Source: CAVPLU01 sp050012535
GTDB lineage: Archaea; Thermoproteota; Bathyarchaeia; 40CM-2-53-6
DNA: 25,972 nt
Assembly (NCBI GenBank): GCA_050012535.1
Contig: JBEKGZ010000012.1
Location: forward strand, 1-25,972
Reading direction: 5' to 3'
The notes beneath the pieces are model-generated. The model was not told where the DNA came from and did not search any database. It saw only the letters and a list, made by a program, of their open reading frames with translations. Below, one piece after another: positions 16,046-23,500 of the stretch. The translations under genes and the position numbers were made by a program. How positions within the stretch are numbered: position 1 is the stretch's first letter; every line of letters begins with the position of its first letter.

Positions 16046-17113
16046 CTAGCCTACACGTGCGTCGACGGCAACCTGAAAGCGGCACGGTGCGACCTCTTTT
16101 ACGGTCCTGACAGCTAAGATTGACTTCAACTTTCTCCCTGACGCTTCAATCTGTCGCTTGAGCTTCCCCGAGGCGGCTTCATGCGGGTTCTCATCAGATT
16201 CGAATGAGTAGAAGTGAATCACTCCTCCCTTTTCGCTGAGGCTTGAGCAGGCGACATCGACGAAGCTCAAGGCTTCCCCAGGGAGATTCATGATAAGCCT
16301 ATCCGCCACTCCAAGGAGATGGGATCTGACAACTTCTCGAATATCACCCATTATTGGTCTGACGCTACGGAGGACTCTGTTACCAAGTACGTTTGAGACC
16401 AAGAACTTGAACGCTGCAGGGTTGGCATCGACCGCGTACACTGTGGACAAGGGTTGCTTTCTTGCCACAAGAATGGAGTAAGGGCCCACTCCTGCAAACA
16501 TATCGACTACCCTTTCGCCGGGTTTGACCTGGCAGGCAATTCGCAAACGTTCATGGCTAAGTCGGGTGCTGAAGAAAACCGTCCTAACGTCCAGCTCGTA
16601 AGTGCAACCGTGTTCCTTGTAGCAGGTCATCGAATTATCCTCACCTGCGATGAGTCTTAGTTCCCTAGTTCTGTAATCGGAAGAGAATGCCCCGGCCTTC
16701 GCCATCACGGTACGAACACTGGGGCAAAGCTCTAGGACTCCGGCTCCAATGAGCTCTTCAACAGGAACCAGTTCATCAGGCAGCTCAATGATCGCTATGC
16801 GTCCTATCACCTCGAATGACTTTGGGACGATCGCAAGAAGTTCGGGCGGCAGATCAATCTTGACCGCCTCCGTCAACGTTCGATGGCGTTGTGACCTTTC
16901 GCCGAACTCCCGATCCTCAACTCTGATTTGGTCCAATGCATCCGAAAGGCGGCCAGACTCCAACTCGTCGACGGAACGCACAAGTGGGATACACAGCTCA
17001 TTATCCGTTGAGAAGATCCGGAGTGAGTGGTCAATCAAGCGCATATTCCGAGTTGTGTTGACAGCGGTCTGACCCTTGTCCAGAGCGACGACAAGAGCGG
17101 GTGCCTTGACCAT
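16046..17113 (-). CDS. trm5: tRNA (guanine37-N1)-methyltransferase Trm5
   Basis: The 355-aa class I SAM methyltransferase makes m1G37 in tRNA, which guards the reading frame. An N-terminal D1-like region (ALVVALDKGQTA to ELCIPLV) is followed by the D2 segment with TVFFSTRLSHER, the SAM motif VVDMFAGVGPYS, the NLPGEAL catalytic-loop motif, and a C-terminal EVAPCRFQVAVD strand, all typical of Trm5. The D1 region suggests the Trm5b form. The frame is open to GTG 17152, but a TATAAG (minus strand, plus 17142-17147) lies 29-34 nt before ATG 17113. That predicts a leaderless or nearly leaderless mRNA from ATG 17113, so I choose this start. Confidence 0.92.
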   Translation of the reverse strand: MVKAPALVVALDKGQTAVNTTRNMRLIDHSLRIFSTDNELCIPLVRSVDELESGRLSDALDQIRVEDREFGERSQRHRTLTEAVKIDLPPELLAIVPKSFEVIGRIAIIELPDELVPVEELIGAGVLELCPSVRTVMAKAGAFSSDYRTRELRLIAGEDNSMTCYKEHGCTYELDVRTVFFSTRLSHERLRIACQVKPGERVVDMFAGVGPYSILVARKQPLSTVYAVDANPAAFKFLVSNVLGNRVLRSVRPIMGDIREVVRSHLLGVADRLIMNLPGEALSFVDVACSSLSEKGGVIHFYSFESDENPHEAASGKLKRQIEASGRKLKSILAVRTVKEVAPCRFQVAVDARVG

Positions 17114-17141
17114 TTCAGTGTTCTCTCGCAGATTCCTAGTC

Positions 17142-17147
17142 CTTATA
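17142..17147 (-). promoter_or_regulatory. TATA box for trm5
   Basis: Minus-strand CGTATAAGG, 29-34 nt upstream of ATG 17113, is the spacing expected when transcription starts at or just before the start codon. Confidence 0.5.
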
Positions 17148-17235
17148 CGCACGGAGATTTCAATCTTGCAAGAAGCCTAGCGGATTATCCTGCCCACGCC
17201 TGTACCCACAGAGGGGTCTTAGGGACCGCTCGACA

Positions 17236-17598
17236 ATGCTAAATACGCTGAATGGTTCACAAGTCACTTGTGGAGACACTCTCTTGGTCAAGTGGCATCG
17301 CCGGGAAGAGGTTGCTGGAAAGGAGATCATAGACGGCGACGCAAAGAAGATCGGCACGGTCAAGGACTTGGCATGGTCGAATGACGGCAAATTGGCCATC
17401 ATTGTAGAAAGGGGGAAGGAGGAAGAGTCTTACCTTCCGTTTGACCAAGTCGAAAAGATTGGAGACGTGGTCTTCGTAGAGGGCTCCACTTCACTGGAAT
17501 CAGTTCCAATGAAGACCTGTCCAGTGTGTAAACACAAGAATCTCCTTGACGCGAAATTCTGCCAGAAATGCGGCAAGACCCTGGAAGAGAAAAAGTGA
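17236..17598 (+). CDS. PRC-barrel domain protein with C-terminal zinc ribbon
   Basis: The 120-aa protein contains a PRC-barrel (about residues 22-85: REEVAGKEIIDGDAKKIG, KDLAW, YLPFDQVEKIGDVVFV) and a terminal zinc ribbon (CPVCKHKN ... FCQKCGKTL, about 95-116). PRC-barrels occur in RNA-processing and in other adaptor proteins; the role here is not readable. ATG 17236 is the longest start. TTG 17283, with GGAGA about 8 nt upstream, would begin nearer the barrel, and CTAAATAC at 17239-17246 could be its TATA box, so the true start may be 17283. Divergent from trm5. Confidence 0.75.
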   Translation: MLNTLNGSQVTCGDTLLVKWHRREEVAGKEIIDGDAKKIGTVKDLAWSNDGKLAIIVERGKEEESYLPFDQVEKIGDVVFVEGSTSLESVPMKTCPVCKHKNLLDAKFCQKCGKTLEEKK

Positions 17599-17614
17599 AT
17601 CAAGGGGCTTGGAA

Positions 17615-17703
17615 TAGCCCATTGTCGATAGGACTTCGGATCCCGGAGTCCCCCGGCCGCCTGGCAGGCACGATAGTACATGGGCGTTCCGCATAGGGAA
17701 CGC
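17615..17703. other. Cluster of consecutive hairpins after the PRC-barrel gene
   Basis: Starting 17 nt after the stop codon are GGGCT/AGCCC (17615-17630), then GGACTTCGG/CCGGAGTCC with a 3-nt loop and one G-U pair (17631-17651), then short GCC/GGC pairing. GCGTTCC/GGAACGC around a 6-nt loop (17684-17703) follows. The structures abut, as in a folded RNA. No poly-T follows, so a simple terminator is not indicated. Confidence 0.45.
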
Positions 17704-18136
17704 TAATATACCACGAGATCATGCCAATCTCTAAGGGACAACCGTGAATCAAAGCACTATCACAACATCCCAAGCATCTCACACCGCAACAATTATTCGA
17801 CGGACATCGCGGCCATGCAGCCTACTACCCAAAGCAGTCCACGGCATCACTGATGAGCTCGGAGTCACCTTCCAGATCGACAGAACAATGCTACCAACAA
17901 GATCACGCGAAACTCAAATCGGTTCCTCCACCTCCGCCAACCGAACTCCTGATCTCATACCCCCGCATCAGCCCATGAACCTGATCACACCGACAAGAAA
18001 CCCTATGCCAGTGGAACTACGCAAGTACTCCAAAACAGTGCCCTCGCCGACTCTCTCATTATCCACCACGGCTATTCGAATCTGGCGAATAGACAGATGA
18101 CCTTTGCAAGATCGACACGACAAATGCAACCTAACC

Positions 18137-18188
18137 GGTCCGACATAGGTCCGCACGGACCGTGACTCTCACCCCGGAGTCACGGTCC
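18137..18188. other. Perfect 12-bp hairpin with overlapping alternative palindrome
   Basis: GGACCGTGACTC (18157-18168) and GAGTCACGGTCC (18177-18188) pair perfectly over 12 bp around an 8-nt loop. The left arm also pairs with GGTCCG just upstream (18148-18153 with 18156-18161), and a further GGTCCG copy lies at 18137-18142, so two folds are mutually exclusive. It is about 110 nt upstream of the next gene's start. Confidence 0.55.
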
Positions 18189-18298
18189 CCCACCACACCT
18201 CAAGAACCTCGTGCGATTCCAAGCGCTCTCTTCCGGAATGGATTCTCTTAAGTGCGTGACCAGATGTTCTAGTTGGAAAGACCGACGGAGGTTCTGAA

Positions 18299-18535
18299 TT
18301 GTCTTCTGACGTTTGGCAAGCTAGAATTGACCTTTGCGTTGACAAGGAATTCAAGGCTTACTGGATCATGCTGAGACTCCGAAGTGACTCCGGCGAAGAA
18401 AAGAAACATATGAGCATCCTAATTCCTAAAACGGCTCTATCTGACGCCCTCCAACGAGCATCAGACTTTGAGGAAAAAGGCTTTCATGAGAAAGCTGAAG
18501 AACCACCTGACTTGTCAGAAGCCGAGAGTGACTGA
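18299..18535 (+). CDS. Small acidic hypothetical protein, 78 aa
   Basis: I do not recognise the family. The start is TTG 18299 with a strong GGAGG 7 nt upstream, which is the main evidence that it is real. The N-terminal half alternates strands (VWQARIDLCVDKEFKAYW, then IMLRLRSD). It is followed by HMSILIPKTALSDALQRA, a likely strand and helix, and a highly acidic tail rich in Glu, Asp and Pro. It is cytoplasmic by appearance. It lies 84 nt before the metallophosphoesterase gene, same strand, so they may be co-transcribed. Confidence 0.65.
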   Translation: MSSDVWQARIDLCVDKEFKAYWIMLRLRSDSGEEKKHMSILIPKTALSDALQRASDFEEKGFHEKAEEPPDLSEAESD

Positions 18536-18619
18536 TCGCCAGAAAGGCAGCATCAGGTCCAGAACCACATACTCATATCTTTGACAACCGTTCTGACTGC
18601 ATTATAGAGACGATCTCAC

Positions 18620-19360
18620 TTGCTCATAGCGCACATATCAGACATGCACTGCGGATTCGAGTTCCAGCGATCGGCGTTCGAGCAGGCCGCTCGCGAAATC
18701 AATAACCTCGATCCTGATGTAGTTGTGGTTACGGGAGATCTCACTGAGAGTGGCCTCCTAAGCCAATATCGAGAAGCGAGGAAGAGGCTGGACGGCCTCA
18801 ACTGCAAGAACGTCGTCTTGACGAGCGGAAACCACGACTATCGTTCAACTGGTTACCTCCTCTTCAAGCAAGCCTTTAGATTCAGAAGAACAGCGATGAT
18901 TGACGACACCATGATGATCGTCGTCGGAACGGCCAGGCCTGAGAGAGACGAGGGTGAGATCGGTCATCGTCAAGTAGTCTGGCTCCAGCAGATTCTGAAG
19001 AGATACAAACGAAAACGTAGAGTAGTCATTATGCATCATCACTTGGTGCAAGTCCCTGACACTGGCCCTGACACCATCCCTATCATTGATTCTGGAGACG
19101 CCTTGCGAGCACTCATTAGATCCAAAGCCGATCTAGTGCTCGGCGGACACCGACACAGACCGTGGATGTGGAATGTTCAGGATCTCCCAATACTCCACGC
19201 AGGGAGCGTCTCCTCGGAGCGACTCAGAGGATTCTTCCACAACTCATACAACATAGTTGAAATCAGCAAAGATGAGGTGAAAGCCAGACTCAAAGTCGTT
19301 GGCGGGAAGTCTATCAGTTTCAAGGAAGTTCTGGAGAAGACGCTAGGAATAGAAGTCTAG
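18620..19360 (+). CDS. Calcineurin-like metallophosphoesterase
   Basis: The 246-aa protein has the full set of two-metal phosphoesterase motifs: Asp8 and His10 (SDMH), Asp40 (TGD), Asn71-His72 (GNHDYR), a His cluster at 139-141, and His177/His179 (GGHRH). The layout resembles class III cyclic-nucleotide phosphodiesterase-like (CpdA-type) proteins; the substrate cannot be read. No signal peptide is seen, so it is cytoplasmic. The start TTG 18620 gives the standard short lead into the first strand. The TAG stop (18358-60 offset in the gene end, 19358-19360) shares CTAG 19357-19360 with the stop of the convergent metal transporter. Confidence 0.9.
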   Translation: MLIAHISDMHCGFEFQRSAFEQAAREINNLDPDVVVVTGDLTESGLLSQYREARKRLDGLNCKNVVLTSGNHDYRSTGYLLFKQAFRFRRTAMIDDTMMIVVGTARPERDEGEIGHRQVVWLQQILKRYKRKRRVVIMHHHLVQVPDTGPDTIPIIDSGDALRALIRSKADLVLGGHRHRPWMWNVQDLPILHAGSVSSERLRGFFHNSYNIVEISKDEVKARLKVVGGKSISFKEVLEKTLGIEV

Positions 19361-20748
19361 GATACAGCAGCCTTCAGGTCTGGCTCCACGTGAACCAAGA
19401 CTCTGGAGGCGCCCTCGATACGCCCGCGCAAGACACTCTCGATTCCCGTGGAGAGCTCGTGCGCTTCCGACACTGACAGTTCCGCGTCAAGAACACAAGT
19501 CAGCGTGAGATGGAGTCCATCTTCAGCGCTGTGAACCGCAATGTCGCGACAGCGCTTCACACCCGGCACCTGCAACGCAGTATCTCTGACAGCTTTCACG
19601 ATGCGCTGAGATTCCAATGTCACGTCTGCACTGGTGAGCGGCATCTCTTCCGCTGACTCTATGTGCGTTACGACTTCAGCGACCTCACTAATACTCGCCT
19701 TGATTGCTGATTCTAGCTTCGTTGCGATCCCATGTGCAGTCTCGAGGCTGGCGTCAGGATCAGCCTCAAGATGCATCTCGACGTGAAGCCCGTTCTCCGC
19801 GTCATGGACTTCCAAGTTGTGAATCCCCCTCACCCCATGAATCTGACTCGCGACTTTCCTGACTTTCTCTGCCAATCCCGTCTCTGGCTCCATAGTGGGA
19901 CGAGTCCTTACGACAATGTCGCTGTTCGGTTCCAGTTTCCTAATGGCCTGCTCAACCTCAAGCGCGATAGCGTTGACCCGGTCAAAGCTCGCCGATCGAT
20001 CGACGTAAACCTGCAGGTCAACGAAGGTTTCCGCTCCGGATGGTCTAACCCTCACCCGACCGCATGAATGAACACCTGGGATTCGAAGGACTTCCGATCG
20101 AATGGCTTCGGCCAGTCCCTCAGGTGCTTTGTCTAGGAGCACTAAGACCGTGCGTTTGCCGAGCCTCAGGCTCAAAACAAGCACCACAACTACCACCCCA
20201 AGAGCTGCCAATGGATCGGCGACCCGGAACCCAAGGCGCAGGAAGAAGAGCCCAGCAATCACGGTCAGGGAACTCAAGATGTCGGTTCTAAAGTGGAGCG
20301 CATCAGCTTCAAGCGCTTGGCTCCGGTATTTCTTCGCAACTCGTGAAAGAGCCCGAGATCTCGAGAAATCTAGAACTATGGAGATTGCCATGACCGCAAA
20401 GCCCAGCAGACTCGCTTCAACGTATGTCTCTCTGAAGAACAGGCGCTGCATCGCCTCATAGCCTATCCAAGCGCAAGTTGCCAGAAGAAGAAGCGTCTCA
20501 ACCAATGCAGAGAAGCTCTCGTACTTCCCATGGCCGTAGAGATGGTCCTCATCGGGAGGCTTGCTTGAGGTCCTCACCGCATAGACGGTTGTGGCAGCCG
20601 CGACCAAGTCGAGGCCTGAATGTAGCGCCTCGGAGATTATCCCGAGACTATTTGTCATGATACCGACGATTGCCTTCAGAGATGTCAGAGCCACTGCTAC
20701 CAGAAGGGAGGAGACCGCGACTCTATTCTTCTGTTGGGATGATCCCAC
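19357..20748 (-). CDS. Cation diffusion facilitator (CDF) metal transporter with three C-terminal domains
   Basis: Residues 1-205 form the membrane domain with the metal-site pairs His43/Asp47 (in SEALHSGLD) and His152/Asp156 (in DALHFRTD), typical of Zn/Fe/Mn efflux CDFs. The tail holds three copies of the ferredoxin-like dimerisation domain (about residues 208-284, 290-365, 380-456). Each carries a PGV or HGV turn and alternating strand-helix segments; copies two and three share the VH-AE-GLH pattern. One copy is usual. GTG 20748 is chosen over TTG 20754 because GGAGG lies 7 nt before the GTG but only 1 nt before the TTG. The stop overlaps that of the phosphoesterase. The transported metal is unknown. 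Confidence 0.9.
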   Translation of the reverse strand: MGSSQQKNRVAVSSLLVAVALTSLKAIVGIMTNSLGIISEALHSGLDLVAAATTVYAVRTSSKPPDEDHLYGHGKYESFSALVETLLLLATCAWIGYEAMQRLFFRETYVEASLLGFAVMAISIVLDFSRSRALSRVAKKYRSQALEADALHFRTDILSSLTVIAGLFFLRLGFRVADPLAALGVVVVVLVLSLRLGKRTVLVLLDKAPEGLAEAIRSEVLRIPGVHSCGRVRVRPSGAETFVDLQVYVDRSASFDRVNAIALEVEQAIRKLEPNSDIVVRTRPTMEPETGLAEKVRKVASQIHGVRGIHNLEVHDAENGLHVEMHLEADPDASLETAHGIATKLESAIKASISEVAEVVTHIESAEEMPLTSADVTLESQRIVKAVRDTALQVPGVKRCRDIAVHSAEDGLHLTLTCVLDAELSVSEAHELSTGIESVLRGRIEGASRVLVHVEPDLKAAVS

Positions 20749-20843
20749 TTCCAAGCCTCCTCCGTTTTTCTGACTAATACGAGAGAAAGGTTAGGATCGA
20801 TAGCGAACGGTAAAAGGGTTTTTGAGTCTCCTTCAAGAGCAAA

Positions 20844-21182
20844 TTGACAGTTCTGATCGACATGAAACAGGCGCGCTCGATATACATGGAAAGAAGAATC
20901 ATGGACCTTCCGCTGTTGAAGAGGTTCATTCGAGCGCTTGATGAAGACGAGGGAATACGAATAGAGGGAAACCTACCAGACTTAGCGAATGGTGGGTACA
21001 TCTTCATCGGATTTTACAGAGACAGCTACTGCGTCAATCTATGCGATCGAATCCGAGACAGGCAGTCTCAGAAGTACACGGTCGGATCTAATGACAAGTG
21101 GTTATATTTTGAGGAATTCAATGCCCTGTGGAAGTTCCTACGACCCCTAATTCGGAAACCGTTGAGGGCATGGCTTTACTAG
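20844..21182 (+). CDS. Hypothetical protein, up to 112 aa
   Basis: I do not recognise this protein. The frame is open from TTG 20844 with ATGs at 20862, 20886 and 20901 as alternative starts. The product is basic at the N-terminus, with an RRIMDLPLLKRFIRALDEDEG helix region (read in parts), a GGYIFIGFYRDSYCVNL strand pair and an aromatic, basic C-terminus. A GGTAAAAG stretch near 20809 could be its TATA box, favouring the upstream start with a very short leader. It lies divergent from the CDF gene, and its TAG stop shares CTAG 21179-21182 with the cysS stop. Confidence 0.55.
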   Translation: MTVLIDMKQARSIYMERRIMDLPLLKRFIRALDEDEGIRIEGNLPDLANGGYIFIGFYRDSYCVNLCDRIRDRQSQKYTVGSNDKWLYFEEFNALWKFLRPLIRKPLRAWLY

Positions 21183-22408
21183 GCGACGAGCACGCCGATA
21201 ACATTAGCCATGGCCAGCACTCTCTTCGCCACGGCTTGACATGTGTTAGCCTCGAATTCCCGGCGAGTCCTAACCTGGCTACTTGCACCGCGCAGAAAGG
21301 TGGATAGGACTTTCAGAGCCTTTGTGGTGTCGAAGTCATCATCCATGGCTGATATGAAATTGTCCTCAGCACGCGACAGATCTCCCAACAGTCGCAGGTC
21401 AGGTTTACCTGCCCCCTTCCCTGATGAACAGGCACTCAACCTATCCATGGTCTCTCGCATCAATAGAAGACCTTTTCTGGCTTCGAGAAGCTTGCTCTTG
21501 CAGAAATTAGCGACTCGCCGATAGTGCACATTCGCGAAGAAGAACCTCAGTTCTTCTGCAGTATAGTCCTTAAGCGCGTCTCTTATCGTCACCACGTTTC
21601 CAAGCGACTTGCTCATCTTCACGCCGCCGACATTGAGCATCCCTGTGTGAATCCAATACTTGACGAAGGACTCCTCGTTGGTTAACGCCTCGCCCTGTGC
21701 TATCTCGGCCTCATGGTGTGGAAAGACAAGCTCAGCTCCACCGACGTGGATGTCGTATGATGAACCAAGATACTTCATCGCGATCGCGGTGTCCTCTATG
21801 TGCCACCCTGGTCGGCCCAGACCCCATGGAGAATCCCAAAGGGGCTGTTCTTCGAATTTCCTCCAGAGCGAGAAGTCTTCCGGGTGATGCTTGGTTGAGC
21901 AGAGTTCGAGACGCCGAAGTCTCAGATCAGCCTTGCTTTGATGAGAGAGCTGCCCGTAGGTGGCAAGTCTTGAGACGTCGAAGTAAACTCCGGTCTCCGT
22001 CTCATATGCGTAGCCGGAGGAGATCAACTGTTTAATTTGCCGGATTATCTCTGGAATGTGATCTGAGGCTCGCTCGAATCTGTCAATCGTGTTGATCCCT
22101 AGAGACTTCATGTCTTCTAAGAACGACTTTTCGAAGATGCTGGCAATCTCTTTGACACTTTTGCCTGTCTCATTGGACTTCTTGATTATCTTCTCATCGA
22201 TGTCTGTGATGTTCATTAGAACATATGGACGATATCCTTTGAAGCGCAAGTACCTGATCATCATGTCCACGGCAAGGTACGTTCTCGCGTGGCCAAGATG
22301 TGCGTAGTCATAGACCGTAGGCCCGCACACGAACGCCTTGATTTCTTGTCCCTCTGGATCCGGCAGCTCGTCCTCACGCATTGTGAGGGTATTAAAGACC
22401 CGTAACAA
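21179..22408 (-). CDS. cysS: Cysteinyl-tRNA synthetase, short form with altered zinc site
   Basis: The class I synthetase of 409 aa charges tRNA-Cys. The N-terminal CGPTVYDYAHLGHART block (residues 28-43) contains Cys28 and the HIGH-type HLGH motif; KMSKS is at 264-268. Of the four zinc ligands known in E. coli CysRS (Cys28, Cys209, His234, Glu238), Cys28, His231 and Glu235 are present, but the Cys209 position is Asp206 (GWHIEDTA instead of GWHIECSA). The protein stops about 50 residues before the usual length, so the C-terminal anticodon-contacting domain is missing. The start is TTG 22406-22408; no strong ribosome site is seen. The stop overlaps the convergent hypothetical gene. Confidence 0.92.
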   Translation of the reverse strand: MLRVFNTLTMREDELPDPEGQEIKAFVCGPTVYDYAHLGHARTYLAVDMMIRYLRFKGYRPYVLMNITDIDEKIIKKSNETGKSVKEIASIFEKSFLEDMKSLGINTIDRFERASDHIPEIIRQIKQLISSGYAYETETGVYFDVSRLATYGQLSHQSKADLRLRRLELCSTKHHPEDFSLWRKFEEQPLWDSPWGLGRPGWHIEDTAIAMKYLGSSYDIHVGGAELVFPHHEAEIAQGEALTNEESFVKYWIHTGMLNVGGVKMSKSLGNVVTIRDALKDYTAEELRFFFANVHYRRVANFCKSKLLEARKGLLLMRETMDRLSACSSGKGAGKPDLRLLGDLSRAEDNFISAMDDDFDTTKALKVLSTFLRGASSQVRTRREFEANTCQAVAKRVLAMANVIGVLVA

Positions 22409-22637
22409 TCTTCACTATCCCGCGCCGTTTCAATGTACTAATGTGTAGTCTGCTGATCCTGTCGCTGCTTCTATCGTTTTCCCCGTCAGAAAGCCCTATC
22501 CTGATGAACATAAGACCTAAATTGGCGTCTCAACGCACGAGGAAAACCAGACGCACTCCACAACCTATTGGATTGCTACCTAGCTCGCTCCAGACGAAAA
22601 CCTAGCCGGGCTCAGCTTGAGGAAACGGTGAATCGAA

Positions 22638-23372
22638 TTGAAGATCGTTTTTCACGACAAGTACTTCGATGTCTACAGCGGGGACCCAGCCTCCGCGGAA
22701 GGGAGACTCGACCGTGTCTAGGGATTCTGGAAGAGAACTTTGACTTCGTTCAGCCCGAACCTGCACGTGCGGAAGACCTACTGCTCGTTCACAGTCAGGC
22801 ACATGTAAGTCATGTCGAACATGACACGCATCTCTTCGAAGTGGGCTCTCTAGCTGTCGGCGGCGCCATTCGCGCGTCTGAGATATCACTTACCGGTGAG
22901 CCGGCGTTCGGATTGATGCGTCCACCTGGACACTATGCCAGCCCGAATTCCTGTTTGGGGTTCTGCTACTTCAACAACATTGCAATCGCAACCAGAAGAC
23001 TGATTCACGCCGAAGAAATCGAGAGAGCATTGATTGTTGACTTCGACTTGCACTTCGGAGATGGAACAGCCAACACGTTCGCAGGAGATGCAAGCGTGGT
23101 CTATTATCACATGGGGCCGACTCCACGAGATCTTGATAGCTTTCTATCCAACGCAGGAAGTTTCGATGCACTTGCCGTTTCGGCTGGTTTCGATAGAGCG
23201 TCGCAGACTGGGGCGGAACACTGAGCGATACAGACTATCGTCAGATTGGGGAAGTGCTCAAGCACTTCTCCAATGAGAGGTCTCAAGGGAGGCGATTCGC
23301 AATCCTGGAGGGTGGCTACAACCATACACTCTTGGAGCATCAATTCTCAGCTTCCTAGAGGGATTTCAGTAG
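22638..23372 (+). pseudogene. Histone deacetylase/AcuC-family deacetylase, decayed by three frameshifts
   Basis: Four successive frame segments align as one arginase-fold deacetylase of about 245 aa. Segment 1 (from TTG 22638, GGTGA upstream) gives the KIVFHDKYFDVYSGDPASA start (residues 2-20) and hits TAG at 22719. Segment 2 carries the EPARAEDLLLVHS, RPPGHYASPNS, GFCYFNNIAIA, DFDLHFGDGTAN and SAGFDR regions, ending at TGA 23222. Segment 3 gives GG-LSDTDYRQIG and LEGGYNH, ending at 23358. Segment 4 restores the LSFLEGFQ end. Each switch fits one deleted base, near 22717, 23209 and 23335-23342. The paired active-site histidines (GHHA in the family) read GHYA. Zinc-binding Asp/His and the catalytic-region Tyr remain. 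Decay is more likely than sequencing error because of the His loss, but error is possible. Confidence 0.85.
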
Positions 23373-23454
23373 CCAGTAGGACAGTGAATTGTGCGAGTCG
23401 TTGTATTCAACGGGCTGTTACGCGCACGCTTAGAGCAATTTCAGCCGCTTAGAC

Positions 23455-23460
23455 TTATAT
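23455..23460 (+). promoter_or_regulatory. TATA box for the ABC substrate-binding protein gene
   Basis: GACTTATATCC contains TTATAT, 41-46 nt before ATG 23501. Transcription about 25 nt downstream would give a leader of about 18 nt that still contains the AAGGGA ribosome site (23489-23494). Confidence 0.6.
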
Positions 23461-23500
23461 CCGCACATGACACAATATCCCTCTTCTTAAGGGAAATAGC

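Larger units (their letters stand above)
17599..18298. other. 700-bp gene-poor region with hairpins and strong C-over-G bias
   Basis: No convincing gene was found here. I counted about 111 C and 48 G on the plus strand across 17761-18060, a bias unlike the neighbouring genes. A plus-strand TATA-like TAATATA (17704-17710) and AAGGGA precede a GTG at 17744 that opens 118 codons. Its product is Thr/Ser/Pro/Arg-rich without recognisable features. A minus-strand frame at 17968-18156 (62 codons) is also unconvincing. Hairpins cluster at 17615-17703 and 18137-18188. Possibilities are a non-coding RNA, a decayed gene, or long untranslated sequence. Confidence 0.5.

Noticed and set aside
17744..18100. 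118-codon plus-strand frame after a TATA-like box and AAGGGA
   Set aside because: The product is a Thr/Ser/Pro/Arg-rich string with no recognisable domain, in a C-biased stretch that would by itself remove stops. Described as part of the gene-poor region instead of called as a gene.
17968..18156. 62-codon minus-strand frame with a CxxC
   Set aside because: Short, no ribosome-binding site, its upstream part runs through the 18137-18188 palindromes, and neighbouring frames do not extend it into a family I know.
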